The notes beneath the pieces are model-generated. The model was not told the DNA's origin. It saw only the letters and a list, made by a program, of their open reading frames with translations, and searched no databases. Source: Halobaculum sp. MBLA0143 (GTDB lineage: Archaea > Halobacteriota > Halobacteria > Halobacteriales > Haloferacaceae). From it: a DNA stretch of 64,000 nucleotides. The translations under genes were made by a program, and so were the position numbers. The stretch's first letter is position 1. Every line of letters starts with the position of its first letter. Where the stretch lies: contig NZ_JBGKAC010000001.1 of NCBI RefSeq assembly GCF_041361465.1, positions 2,418,001 to 2,482,000 on the forward strand, written 5' to 3'. Shown here one piece after another: positions 1-8,070 of this stretch.

Positions 1-29
1 GTATCCGCCGGAGTTTCGACAACTGAACC

Positions 30-329
30 ATGGAGATCGCTATCGTCCACGAGGATGAGAACCCGATGTTGCACCGGACGGACGTGAAGTTCGAGGTCGT
101 CCACGACGACGCCACCCCCGAACGACTTCAGGTCCGCGACTCGCTGGCGGCGACGCTGGACAAGGCTGCAGAGGAGGTCGTCGTCCGCGAGCTGGACACG
201 AAGTTCGGCATGCGGAAGACGGTCGGCCACGCGAAGGTGTACGACTCCGCCGCCGACGCGACGGACGTCGAACAGGAGCACATGCTGGAGCGCAACAGCA
301 TCGGCGACGCGGACGCAGAAGAGGCGTAA
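30..329 (+). CDS. rps24e: 30S ribosomal protein S24e
   Basis: This 99-residue acidic protein matches archaeal S24e, a small-subunit ribosomal protein. It starts with the typical S24e opening strand and has the conserved segment near residues 58-72 (TKFGMRKTVGHAKVYDS). The length is normal for the family and the C-terminal acidic tail is typical of haloarchaea. The ATG at 30 lies just after a TGA at 24-26 that may end an upstream gene, so the gene may be translated as part of an operon. The next gene, Kae1-Bud32, follows after only 12 bp and is probably co-transcribed. The small S27ae gene that I recall lying between these two genes in many haloarchaea is not there. Confidence 0.95.
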   Translation: MEIAIVHEDENPMLHRTDVKFEVVHDDATPERLQVRDSLAATLDKAAEEVVVRELDTKFGMRKTVGHAKVYDSAADATDVEQEHMLERNSIGDADAEEA

Positions 330-341
330 CTGCCGCCGCGG

Positions 342-2018
342 ATGCGCGTTCTCGGGATCGAAGGAACGGCCTGGATGGCCAGTGCGGCCGTGTACGACGC
401 GGCGACGGACGCGGAGCCGACGGAGTTTCACGACCGCTACGAACCCGACAGCGGTGGGATTCACCCCCGCGAGGCCGCAGAACACATGGGGTCGGCAATC
501 CCCTCCGTCGTCTCGCAGGCGCTGACACACGCCCGCGACACCGCCGACGGCGACCCCCCGGTAGACGCAGTCGCCTTCTCCCGCGGCCCGGGGCTGGGTC
601 CGTGTCTCCGGATCGTCGCGACCGCCGCGCGGGCGTTGGCCGGCCGGCTGTCCGTCCCGTTGGTCGGCGTCAACCACATGGTCGCGCACCTGGAGATCGG
701 CCGCCACCGCTCCGGCTTCGACGCCCCGGTGTGTCTGAACGCCTCGGGTGCCAACGCTCACCTCCTGGGGTTCCAGGGGGACCGGTACCGCGTGCTCGGG
801 GAGACGCTGGACACCGGCGTCGGCAACGCCATCGACAAGTTCACTAGACACTTGGACTGGAGTCACCCCGGCGGGCCGAAGGTCGAACGACGCGCCGCCG
901 ACGGCGACTACCACGAGCTCCCGTACGTCGTCAAGGGGATGGACTTCTCGTTCGCGGGGATCACCTCCGCCGCGAAGCAGGCCGTCGACGACGGCGTCCC
1001 CGTCGCCGACGTGTGTGCCGGGCTCCAGGAGACGGTGTTCGGGATGCTCACGGAGGTGAGCGAGCGAGCACTCTCCTTGACCGGCGCGGACGAACTCGTG
1101 CTCGGGGGCGGGGTCGGCCAGAACGAACGGCTCCGGGCGATGCTGGGGTCGATGTGTGCGCAACGCGACGCCGACTTCTTCGCGCCGGCGCCGCGGTACC
1201 TCCGAGACAACGCGAGCATGATCGCGGTGTTGGGCGCGCGGATGGCCGCCGCAGGTGACACGGTCCCCGTCGCAGACTCCGCCGTCGACCCGGACTTCCG
1301 GCCGAACCAGGTGCCCGTCACCTGGCGGGAGCCGACGGAGACCGTCACGCGCGTCGGCGACCCCGGGGAGACGGCCGTCCAGGGCGCGGAGGCGACCGTC
1401 GAGGTGGGGGAGACGGTCCGCAAGCGGCGCGTCCCACGGGCGTACCGACACTCGGCGTTGGACGAACGACTCCGGGGCGACCGGACGGTGTCGGAGGCGC
1501 GACTCCTGTCTGCGGCCCGCCGGCAGGGGGTGCCGACGCCGCTCGTCCGCGACGTGGACCTGGAGACGGCGACGCTGGAGCTGTCCCGCGTCGGCGACCG
1601 CGACCTCGCGGACGCGGTCGCGGCGGCCGACGACCCGACGCGACTCGTCGCGGCCGTCGGGGGCCACCTCGCCCGCCTCCACGCCGCCGGCATCGTCCAC
1701 GGGGACCCGACGACCCGCAACGTCCGGGTGGCCGACGACGGCGTCACCGACCCCGGGCCCGGGGAGACCCCGGAGACGTTCCTGATCGACTTCGGGCTGG
1801 GCTACTACGCCGACCACGTCGAGGACCTGGCAGTCGATCTCCACGTGTTCGAGCAGTCGTTGTCCGGGACGGTCCGGGAGTCGGCGCCGCTCGTCGACGC
1901 CGTCGAGGAGCAGTACGCCACGGTCGCCGACCGGACGACGACGACCCGCGAGACCGCCGGCGAGCAGTCCGTGCTCGAACGCCTCCGCGACGTGGAGGGG
2001 CGCGGTCGGTACCAGTAG
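342..2018 (+). CDS. kae1-bud32: Bifunctional KEOPS subunit Kae1-Bud32 (tRNA t6A37 synthesis)
   Basis: This 558-residue fusion joins the Kae1 threonylcarbamoyltransferase (about residues 1-325) to the Bud32 atypical kinase/ATPase (about 355-558). It acts in the cytoplasmic KEOPS complex that installs t6A on ANN-decoding tRNAs. Visible Kae1 features are the metal-ligand pair His112/His116 (NHMVAHLEIG), the glycine-rich loop GGGVGQNERL and the third ligand Asp289 (DNASM). The Bud32 part shows the catalytic HGDPTTRN motif near residue 449 and the metal-binding FLIDFGLG motif near 482. The linker between the domains is acidic and low in complexity. The fusion is the normal archaeal arrangement, and Pcc1, another KEOPS subunit, lies 5.5 kb away on the other strand. 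Confidence 0.96.
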   Translation: MRVLGIEGTAWMASAAVYDAATDAEPTEFHDRYEPDSGGIHPREAAEHMGSAIPSVVSQALTHARDTADGDPPVDAVAFSRGPGLGPCLRIVATAARALAGRLSVPLVGVNHMVAHLEIGRHRSGFDAPVCLNASGANAHLLGFQGDRYRVLGETLDTGVGNAIDKFTRHLDWSHPGGPKVERRAADGDYHELPYVVKGMDFSFAGITSAAKQAVDDGVPVADVCAGLQETVFGMLTEVSERALSLTGADELVLGGGVGQNERLRAMLGSMCAQRDADFFAPAPRYLRDNASMIAVLGARMAAAGDTVPVADSAVDPDFRPNQVPVTWREPTETVTRVGDPGETAVQGAEATVEVGETVRKRRVPRAYRHSALDERLRGDRTVSEARLLSAARRQGVPTPLVRDVDLETATLELSRVGDRDLADAVAAADDPTRLVAAVGGHLARLHAAGIVHGDPTTRNVRVADDGVTDPGPGETPETFLIDFGLGYYADHVEDLAVDLHVFEQSLSGTVRESAPLVDAVEEQYATVADRTTTTRETAGEQSVLERLRDVEGRGRYQ

Positions 2019-2049
2019 CTCCCGAGGCGAACGACTCCGTCGCCGCGGC

Positions 2050-2279
2050 TCACGACTCGACGAGCAGTTTCAGCCCGAAGTACGCCAGCCCGACGAACGC
2101 GACTGCCGTGTAGAACGCCGTCGCTGGAACCGGTGTCCCGACGAGCGTGACCGTCACCGGCTCGACGAACAACAGCGAGTGGACACCGACGGCCGTCATC
2201 AGGGCGTAGAGACAGAACAGGAGTTTCGTCTGCCACCTGGGTGACGCTTCCCCGGTCGTCGTCGCCGATCGTTCGTCAC
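2050..2279 (-). pseudogene. Small two-helix membrane protein, apparently frameshifted near its N-terminus
   Basis: One minus-strand frame ending in TGA at 2050-2052 encodes two clear hydrophobic helices (KLLFCLYALMTAVGVHSLLF and ATAFYTAVAFVGLAYFGL) and ends LVES. That frame is open back to about 2309 but has no ATG, GTG or TTG before the first helix. A GTG at 2279 in a neighbouring frame begins VTNDRRRRPG and lies about 25 bp downstream of a TATA-like ACTTTATACC (2301-2310), the spacing of a leaderless start. Joining the two needs a single-base shift around 2235-2260. I infer a small membrane protein of about 76 residues interrupted by a frameshift, either real or a sequencing error. An internal start at the Met in the first helix is the alternative. 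Confidence 0.5.
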
Positions 2280-2300
2280 GCGGCCAGGTCGACCTCTCGG

Positions 2301-2310
2301 AGGTATAAAG
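2301..2310 (-). promoter_or_regulatory. TATA-like promoter element for the small membrane gene
   Basis: The minus strand reads ACTTTATACC here, one of the clearest archaeal TATA-box matches in the first 3 kb. Its centre is about 26 bp upstream of the GTG at 2279, which fits a leaderless haloarchaeal transcript. This supports the idea that the adjacent, apparently frameshifted small membrane gene is or was expressed. Confidence 0.5.
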
Positions 2311-2343
2311 TCACTCGCCGGTCGTCTCGCGACGGGCCACGGC

Positions 2344-3162
2344 TCACAACAACTGCCGCAGTTCACCCAGTCGTGGGAACGACAGCCGTTCGTCCGCCTC
2401 GGAGTCCCAGACGACCGGGTGGACCGGGTTCGCGGCCGTCACGAACGGGGACTGGAAGTCGGCCCCGCTCATGCCGTTGACGACGACGCCGGCGGGGATG
2501 CGGTTGAACGCCGGCAGCATCAGCGCCGGCGTCCCCTGGATCGCGTCCGGGACGAACAGGTAACACGGGCGGCGCTTGCCCTGGATCTCCACCGTCGGGT
2601 GGTCGTGGCCGACGACGTACAGCCCCGCGCGGTCGGCCTCGGCTGCCGGCGGCGTCTCGTGGCCGTGGCGGACGACGACGGGCCCCGGGACGGTCTCCGG
2701 GAGGAAGTCGTCGGCGGGGCCGTCGGGCGACTCGTCGGACAGTTCGATCTCGTGGCTGTCCGGCGTCGGGCCGTCCCAGACGGACGACAACATCGCGTCG
2801 TGGTTACCGGCGACGAGCACCGGCCGGGCACCGGCGTCCAGACACGCCTCCCGGAGGTCGGACAGCGAGCGGGCGACCGCGTCGGAGGTCCGCGAGAACT
2901 GGTGGAGCACGTCGCCGGCGACGACGACCGTCTCCGGGTCGAACGCCGCGAGCAGCCCCGACAGTCGCTCCCGGAGGTCCGTGGCCTCCCCCAACGGGAA
3001 CTCCACGTCTGCGGCCTCCCCGCGGCCGACGTGGAGGTCCGCGAGCACGAGCGTGTCTCCCCGGGCGAAGTAGACGGCGCGGTCGCGGAAGACGGCGTCT
3101 CGCACGCACGTCACTGCGGGCGGCAGCGGCTTGGCTGTTCGGGTTCGCTCGAACCGAGACAC
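2344..3162 (-). CDS. Calcineurin-like metallophosphoesterase
   Basis: This 272-residue protein carries the complete calcineurin-like phosphoesterase signature in order: ADLHVGRG, VVAGDVLHQF, VAGNHDAML, a VVRHGHE segment and VVGHDHPTVE. These supply the Asp, His and Asn residues that bind the two catalytic metal ions. It resembles the archaeal COG1407-type (MJ0037-like) phosphoesterases, whose substrate is unknown. In bacteria and archaea such genes often neighbour DNA-repair or helicase genes, but no such partner is visible here. The GTG at 3162 is used because the phosphoesterase domain needs the upstream residues; a slightly later start cannot be excluded. Confidence 0.88.
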   Translation of the reverse strand: MSRFERTRTAKPLPPAVTCVRDAVFRDRAVYFARGDTLVLADLHVGRGEAADVEFPLGEATDLRERLSGLLAAFDPETVVVAGDVLHQFSRTSDAVARSLSDLREACLDAGARPVLVAGNHDAMLSSVWDGPTPDSHEIELSDESPDGPADDFLPETVPGPVVVRHGHETPPAAEADRAGLYVVGHDHPTVEIQGKRRPCYLFVPDAIQGTPALMLPAFNRIPAGVVVNGMSGADFQSPFVTAANPVHPVVWDSEADERLSFPRLGELRQLL

Positions 3163-3203
3163 GGCGAGTGGACTTATCCCGGGCGGCGCGCGACGACGGA
3201 CCG

Positions 3204-3881
3204 ATGCCCGGCGAGCGCGACGCGACAGAACACACCGCTACGACCAGACGGCGGGCCCTCCAGACGGCCGCCGTCGCGGCGAGCCTCCCGGTCGTCGGCT
3301 GTCTCGGCGACGACGGTCCCGTGACGGAGACACGCACCGTCGAGGTCGACGAGTTGACGGCGACGCCACGGGAGACGCCGACGGCGTACGGCGAAGACAC
3401 ACTCGCGCGACGGACGCCCGACGCCAGTGTGCTCGATCAGCCGGGGGTCGCCGCCGGGCGTCGACGGGGAGCCGCGACCGACCGGCTCGTGGCCACACGA
3501 GACGGCGAGCGCGTCGCCGTCGCGGACTTCTCGCTCGGGGTCTACGAGGCACCGATCGGCGCGGACCGGGAGGAGTTCAGCTACGATCTCTACTGGCTGT
3601 GGACGGCGGCCCGGACGACCGCGGAGGCGACACGGCTCTCGGAACTCGTCAGTCACGTCCGACTCGGCGGGGAGACCGACCTCACCGTCTACGGCGTGAC
3701 GGACGCCGGCGAGACGGGTGCCGGCGTGTTACGGGAGCAGACCGGCACGGACGACGACGAGTTCGCCCTCCGGTGGCGCGGGGAGACGACCGAGACCGCG
3801 GTCGTGACGGGCCACTGTGTTGGGAAGCGCGCCGGCGACCGACGACCAGTCACCTGGGAACTGTCGCTGACGGTCGGCTGA
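3204..3881 (+). CDS. Tat-exported lipoprotein, unknown function
   Basis: The protein is about 225 residues long. Its N-terminus holds a twin-arginine signal (TTRRRALQTAAVAASLPVVG) followed by a lipobox-type GCLGDD, so it is probably exported folded and lipid-anchored outside the membrane. The remainder is acidic, with no domain I recognise. It has the look of a beta-rich globular protein, with segments such as FSLGVYEAP and DLTVYGVTDAGE. The ATG at 3204 is preferred over an upstream in-frame ATG at 3168, because the latter would add a non-signal extension and a TATA-like CTTATCCC lies near 3172-3179. It is transcribed divergently from the phosphoesterase. Confidence 0.75.
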   Translation: MPGERDATEHTATTRRRALQTAAVAASLPVVGCLGDDGPVTETRTVEVDELTATPRETPTAYGEDTLARRTPDASVLDQPGVAAGRRRGAATDRLVATRDGERVAVADFSLGVYEAPIGADREEFSYDLYWLWTAARTTAEATRLSELVSHVRLGGETDLTVYGVTDAGETGAGVLREQTGTDDDEFALRWRGETTETAVVTGHCVGKRAGDRRPVTWELSLTVG

Positions 3882-3974
3882 CCGGGGTCGCCCCTCACCG
3901 GCCCACGGCCGACTACTGCCCGTCGTCGCGCACAGCCACGGGCAACTATTACCCCCGGCACACCACCGTACAGT

Positions 3975-5390
3975 ATGCACGTCGCAGTGATCGGCGCGTA
4001 CGGGAGCGCCGGTGTCGCAGTCGCGGAACGACTCGCCGACCACACCGGTCCGGGGGAGGTGGTCGACCGGCTGACGATGGTCGACGACGGCAACCCCGGC
4101 GGTGGGCTGTGTATCCTCCGTGGGTGTATGCCCTCCAAAGAGGTGTTGTCGGCGGCACAACACCGGTTCCAGACGCGTCACGACGACCGTCTCGACGGGG
4201 AGCCGCCGGAGATAGACCTGGAACGAGTCGTCGACCGGAAGAACGAGCACACGGCCGACTTCGCGGCACACCGTCGTGCCGCGACCGACCGACTCGCCGA
4301 GAGGGAGGGAGTCGTCTTCCGACACGACACGGCTCGGTTCCGCGGGCCACGAGAGCTCGAACTCGTCGAGAGCGGCGACCGGATCGAGCCGGACTACGTC
4401 GTCGTCGCCACCGGCTCCACGGTGAACGTCCCGGATCTGCCGGGGATCGACGACGTTCCCTACTGGACCAGCGCGGACGTGCTCGACGCGACGACGCTCC
4501 CCGACTCGGGTGTGGTGATGGGGTTCGGCTACGTCGGGATCGAGATGGTGCCGTACCTCGCGGAGGCGGGCGTCGACGTGACTGTTATCGAACACGACAC
4601 GCGGCCGTTGGACGACGCACCGCCCGGGTTCGGCGACGAACTGCTGTCGATCTACCGCGAGGCGTTCGACGTCGATATCGTCACCGAGACGCACGAACGA
4701 CGGGTCGAAGGGGCCGACGGAGGAGTCCGGCTCCACACGGATCACGACGGGGCGTACGGCACCGTCGAGGCCGACGCCCTGTTCTGTTTCACCGGCCGAC
4801 GGCCGAACGTCGACGGGCTGGGGTTGGACGCGACGGCGGTCGAACCGGAACCGGGGTGGGTGGACGCGACGATGCGTGCGACGGCCGACGACAGCGGACG
4901 GACGTACGTCGTCGGCGACGCCAACGGACGTGACCCGGTGCTCCACGTCGCGAAGGAACAGGGGCACGTCGCCGCAGAGAACATCGTCGCGGACGACGCC
5001 GGCGAGTCGCTCACCGAGTACGACCCGACACCACACTACGTGATGTTCGCGGCGGCGGCGACGTACCCGTACGTCCGGGTGGGCCACACCGCACAGACCG
5101 CCCGCGAGGCGGGCCACGAGACGGTGGTCGTCCAACGCCGAGCCGAGGACGACGGCGTGTTCGAGACGAAAGACGCGCCGCGTGGACTCGCACGCCTGAT
5201 CGTCGACCGTGCCGACGGGACGGTGCTCGGCTACCACGGCCTCCACTACCACGCCGACGTGATGGCGAAGACGGCCCAGTTGTTGGTCGAACGTGGCGCG
5301 GACGTTCGCACGGTGCCCGACCGGGCGTACCACCCGACGACGCCGGAGATCATGGACGGGTTGTTCCGCGCGGCGAGCAAGGAGCTGTAG
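3975..5390 (+). CDS. FAD-dependent pyridine nucleotide-disulfide oxidoreductase, dihydrolipoamide dehydrogenase-like
   Basis: This 471-residue flavoprotein belongs to the class I disulfide reductases. The N-terminal FAD-binding strand (VAVIGAYGSAG), a redox-active CILRGC pair followed by MPSKE, a second nucleotide-binding loop (GFGYVGIEM) and the FAD-ribityl segment TYVVGDANG are all present. The C-terminal dimerisation domain ends with a YHPTTPE motif, which normally supplies the catalytic His and Glu. The active-site stretch differs from the usual GGTCLNVGCIPSK form, but both cysteines keep their four-residue spacing. The true substrate (lipoamide, a low-molecular-weight thiol or a metal ion) cannot be read from the sequence. 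A TATA-like CTATTACC about 26 bp upstream of the ATG suggests a leaderless transcript. Confidence 0.85.
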   Translation: MHVAVIGAYGSAGVAVAERLADHTGPGEVVDRLTMVDDGNPGGGLCILRGCMPSKEVLSAAQHRFQTRHDDRLDGEPPEIDLERVVDRKNEHTADFAAHRRAATDRLAEREGVVFRHDTARFRGPRELELVESGDRIEPDYVVVATGSTVNVPDLPGIDDVPYWTSADVLDATTLPDSGVVMGFGYVGIEMVPYLAEAGVDVTVIEHDTRPLDDAPPGFGDELLSIYREAFDVDIVTETHERRVEGADGGVRLHTDHDGAYGTVEADALFCFTGRRPNVDGLGLDATAVEPEPGWVDATMRATADDSGRTYVVGDANGRDPVLHVAKEQGHVAAENIVADDAGESLTEYDPTPHYVMFAAAATYPYVRVGHTAQTAREAGHETVVVQRRAEDDGVFETKDAPRGLARLIVDRADGTVLGYHGLHYHADVMAKTAQLLVERGADVRTVPDRAYHPTTPEIMDGLFRAASKEL

Positions 5391-5406
5391 GTCGGGGCGT
5401 AGCCGG

Positions 5407-5937
5407 CTACCCCGTCTCCTCGCCGTCGGTCTTCAGCAACGCCTCGCGCTGGTCGATCAACATCACGGTCCCGAGCCCGACGAGCAACAGTGCGTACGTC
5501 CCGGCGACAGTGAGCGCCTCCAGCTTCGAGCCGTACACCTCCGTTCGAAAGACGATCACCTTCCGGATGATGGCGATCAGCCCGGTGAAGATGACGAGCC
5601 GGAGGATACGCCGCGGTGACTGGCCCCGGACGTACGCGACGACGGTCTGGTACACCTCGGCGATGATGAACAGGAGTAGTCCACGGTCGACGAACGTGAC
5701 GACAACGGTCGGGTCACTGATCTCTCCCGTCTGGACGGACTCGGCGATCAGCACGACCAGGTCGAACAACCCGATCCCGAACAGGAGCGCGAACACGACG
5801 GCGCCCGCGGTCTCGACGGCGTGCATCAGGAAGTCGCTAGCGTCCACAATCCTGTCGAGATCCGGGAACCTGTCGGCGTCACTCTCCGGGTGTTCCGGGT
5901 CCGGGGGTCGCTGCGTCGACTCCGCCTCGTCTGCCAT
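5407..5937 (-). CDS. PsiE-family (phosphate-starvation-inducible type) membrane protein
   Basis: This 176-residue protein has a 30-residue acidic, proline-rich N-terminus followed by four hydrophobic helices, at about residues 38-62, 78-97, 112-127 and 143-160. The helix-loop pattern, including VVTFVDRGLLLFIIAEVYQT and a conserved Arg-rich loop before LRLVIFTGLIAIIRK, is that of the PsiE family. Its role in archaea is unknown; the bacterial prototype is phosphate-regulated. The ATG at 5937 is chosen because the upstream frame reads as antisense of the neighbouring aldehyde dehydrogenase and is not membrane-like. It converges with the oxidoreductase gene, with only 16 bp between the stop codons. 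Confidence 0.8.
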   Translation of the reverse strand: MADEAESTQRPPDPEHPESDADRFPDLDRIVDASDFLMHAVETAGAVVFALLFGIGLFDLVVLIAESVQTGEISDPTVVVTFVDRGLLLFIIAEVYQTVVAYVRGQSPRRILRLVIFTGLIAIIRKVIVFRTEVYGSKLEALTVAGTYALLLVGLGTVMLIDQREALLKTDGEETG

Positions 5938-5975
5938 GTTCGACCGGAGACGCCGAGGGTACTTCGGCCTGGCGA

Positions 5976-7463
5976 CTACCGTATCGACACGTCGATACTC
6001 TTCGTCCGGGTGAACTCCCGGACGGTCTCGAAGGCGGTCTCGCGGCCGATTCCAGACTGCCCGTAGCCGCCGAACGGCATCCCAGCCGGGAAGTCCTGGT
6101 ACTGGTTCACCCAGACGGTGCCGACTTCGAGGTCCCCGGCCGTCGTGTACGCCTGTGACGCACTCTCGGTCATGACGCCGGCCGCGAGCCCGTAGTCGAC
6201 GTCGTTCGCGAGGTCGATCATCTCGTCGTAGTCGTCCCACCGGAAGACGGTCAACACGGGACCGAAGATCTCCTCTTGTACCGGCGCGCTGTCGTGAGAC
6301 AGCCCCTCGATCACGGTCGGCTCCACGAAGGCGTCGGAGGGGGTGTCGTCCGGGCGCCCGCCGCCGACGAGCACGTTGCCGCCGGCCGCGCGGGCCTGTT
6401 CGACGTAGTCGAGGGTGCGCTCGGCCTGGGCGGTCGACACCTTCGGCCCCATCCGGGTGTCACGCGCCAACGGGTCGCCGATGGCGAGCCCCTCGGCCGT
6501 CTCCACGAGTCGATCCAGGAACTCCTCGGCGACGGCGTCGTGGACGAACAACCGCGAGCCGGCGGTACACGTCTCCCCGGTGTTGTAGAAGATGGCGAGG
6601 ACGGCCGCGCGGACGGCGGCGTCCAGGTCGGCGTCCTCGTGGACGACCAACGGTCCCTTGCCGCCGAGCTCCAGAGTCACGTCGGCGATCCGGTCGGCAG
6701 CGGTCTTCATCACCTCGCGGCCGACGGCAGTCGAGCCGGTGAACGACACCTTCGCCACGTCGTCGTGGGCGGTCAGCGGGGCGCCGGCGGCCTCGCCGAA
6801 CCCGGTGACGACGTTCAGGGCGCCGTCCGGCAACACGTCGTCGACGACGTTGGCGAGCTTGAGCGCCGTCAGCGGCGTCTGTTCGGCCGGCTTCAACACG
6901 ACCGCGTTCCCGGCCGCGAGCGCGGGCGCCACTTTCCAGGAGGTGATCAGCAACGGGAAGTTCCACGGGACGACGGCACCGACGACGCCGTACGGCTCGT
7001 GGACGGTCGAGACGTGTCGCGGGCCGTCGTCGGCCGGCAGCGTCGTCCCTTCGTTCAGTCGGGTGGCGGCCGCGAAGTACCGGAAGTGGTCGATCACGGC
7101 GCTCACGTCGCCGTACGCCTCTCGGGTGGGTTTGCCGTTGTCCAACGCCTCCAGCTTCAGGAACTCCGTCTTCCGTTCCTCGATCCGGTCGGCGATCTCG
7201 TGGAGCAGCTGCTGGCGCTCGCTCGCGCCGGTCGCCCCCCACTCGCCGTCTGCGGCCGCGCTCGCGGCCGCGACGGCGGCGTCGACGTCTTCGGCTCGGC
7301 CCGCCGGTACTTCTGCCAGCGTCTCGCCGGTCGTCGGGTCGGTCGTCTCGAAGGTGCCGCCGTCCGCGGCGTCGACGAACTCGCCGTCGACGTACAGCCC
7401 TCGCTGCTCGGGGAGCACCTCCGCTGCCGTCTCCGCGTGTCGGTCCGTTATCTCGTCGGACAT
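5976..7463 (-). CDS. NAD(P)-dependent aldehyde dehydrogenase
   Basis: This 495-residue enzyme is a standard-length member of the aldehyde dehydrogenase superfamily, oxidising aldehydes to acids with NAD(P)+. Key features are the coenzyme segment VVPWNFPL, the catalytic base Glu265 in VTLELGGKG, the nucleophile Cys299 in NTGETCTAGSR, and the EEIFGPVL motif. The closest named groups are betaine-aldehyde and phenylacetaldehyde/indole-acetaldehyde type dehydrogenases, but the substrate cannot be decided from sequence. Start at the ATG 7463 gives the usual N-terminus (about 30 residues before the LYVDGEFV strand). The downstream PsiE-like gene is on the same strand after 38 bp and may share the transcript. 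Confidence 0.93.
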   Translation of the reverse strand: MSDEITDRHAETAAEVLPEQRGLYVDGEFVDAADGGTFETTDPTTGETLAEVPAGRAEDVDAAVAAASAAADGEWGATGASERQQLLHEIADRIEERKTEFLKLEALDNGKPTREAYGDVSAVIDHFRYFAAATRLNEGTTLPADDGPRHVSTVHEPYGVVGAVVPWNFPLLITSWKVAPALAAGNAVVLKPAEQTPLTALKLANVVDDVLPDGALNVVTGFGEAAGAPLTAHDDVAKVSFTGSTAVGREVMKTAADRIADVTLELGGKGPLVVHEDADLDAAVRAAVLAIFYNTGETCTAGSRLFVHDAVAEEFLDRLVETAEGLAIGDPLARDTRMGPKVSTAQAERTLDYVEQARAAGGNVLVGGGRPDDTPSDAFVEPTVIEGLSHDSAPVQEEIFGPVLTVFRWDDYDEMIDLANDVDYGLAAGVMTESASQAYTTAGDLEVGTVWVNQYQDFPAGMPFGGYGQSGIGRETAFETVREFTRTKSIDVSIR

Positions 7464-7507
7464 CGTCCGGGCGTACTCCGGGTGGGTCCAAAAGTCCGAC
7501 GAGTGGA

Positions 7508-7873
7508 TTACGAAACGGAGTTGTCGCGGGCGGCGCCGACCTGCGACGCCACGTCCAGCAGCCGGGCCCAGGTGTTCAGCCCGGCCCGGAGCGCGGTGTG
7601 ATCGCGTGCTCGGAGTTCGACGGTGACGGTCGCGTCCGCCCGCGAGACGCTGGCCCGCGAGCGGTCGTCGTCGATCGCGCCCGCCTCGACGGCGACGGCC
7701 GCGGCGAGTCGGCGAGCCGCGGGCTCGTCGGTACACGGGAGCGTGAGTGCCGCGGCGTGAGCGTACGCCGTGTCGGCGGCGCCGTCGCCGCGGGTCGAGC
7801 CACCGTCGGTCACGCCGTCGTCGGTGGAACCGTGGTGGGTTACGCCGTCGTCGGTGGAACCGTGGCGGGTCAC
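7508..7873 (-). CDS. pcc1: KEOPS complex subunit Pcc1
   Basis: The C-terminal 85 residues match Pcc1, the small dimerising KEOPS subunit. An alanine-rich strand-helix pattern runs from AYAHAAALTLPC onward and the conserved closing helix is LRAGLNTWARLLDVA. In archaea Pcc1 contacts Kae1 and helps bind tRNA. The gene starts 8 bp after the stop of rpoP and is probably translated from the same mRNA (order L37Ae-RpoP-Pcc1). The N-terminal 25 residues are unusual: they contain a repeated GSTDDGVT module encoded by a 30-bp tandem repeat that also covers the rpoP stop. The functional start may therefore be further downstream than the GTG at 7873. Confidence 0.82.
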   Translation of the reverse strand: MTRHGSTDDGVTHHGSTDDGVTDGGSTRGDGAADTAYAHAAALTLPCTDEPAARRLAAAVAVEAGAIDDDRSRASVSRADATVTVELRARDHTALRAGLNTWARLLDVASQVGAARDNSVS

Positions 7874-7883
7874 GCCGTCGTCA
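7811..7883. repeat. 30-bp tandem repeat across the rpoP stop / pcc1 start
   Basis: Two full 30-bp units (7811-7840, 7841-7870) and a third partial unit (7871-7883) share the core ACGCCGTCGTC. The first two also share TCGGTGGAACCGTGG. The period is exactly 30, so the reading frame of pcc1 is kept and the product has a ten-residue repeat. The third copy contains the rpoP stop codon, so the duplication spans a gene boundary. Confidence 0.85.
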
Positions 7884-8015
7884 GACCACGTCGACCGTCT
7901 TCACGTCGGCGGCACGCTCCTTCAGGAGGACGCGGTGTCCACAGTAGGGACACCGGACGCCGCCGTACTCGTCGAGCTGTACGTCGCGTTTGCACCGGGA
8001 ACACTTGTAGGTCAT
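7881..8015 (-). CDS. rpoP: DNA-directed RNA polymerase subunit P (Rpb12-like)
   Basis: This 44-residue protein is the archaeal homologue of Rpb12, a small zinc-ribbon subunit of RNA polymerase. It begins [12 protein letters not shown] and has a second cysteine pair in [10 protein letters not shown], so all four zinc ligands are present. It ends KTVDVV. The ATG at 8015 is the only sensible start. It lies between L37Ae (55 bp upstream) and Pcc1 (8 bp downstream), an order I recall as common in haloarchaea, which supports co-transcription of translation, transcription and tRNA-modification genes. Confidence 0.93.
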   Translation of the reverse strand: MTYKCSRCKRDVQLDEYGGVRCPYCGHRVLLKERAADVKTVDVV

Positions 8016-8070
8016 CTGTCTGGGTCTGGGTGTGGTGGTCGCGCCGTCGAGAGACTGTCGGCCGAGATCG

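Noticed and set aside
1-26. Possible end of an upstream gene (frame 3 ends with TGA at 24-26).
   Set aside because: Only eight codons are visible, too few to identify a product.
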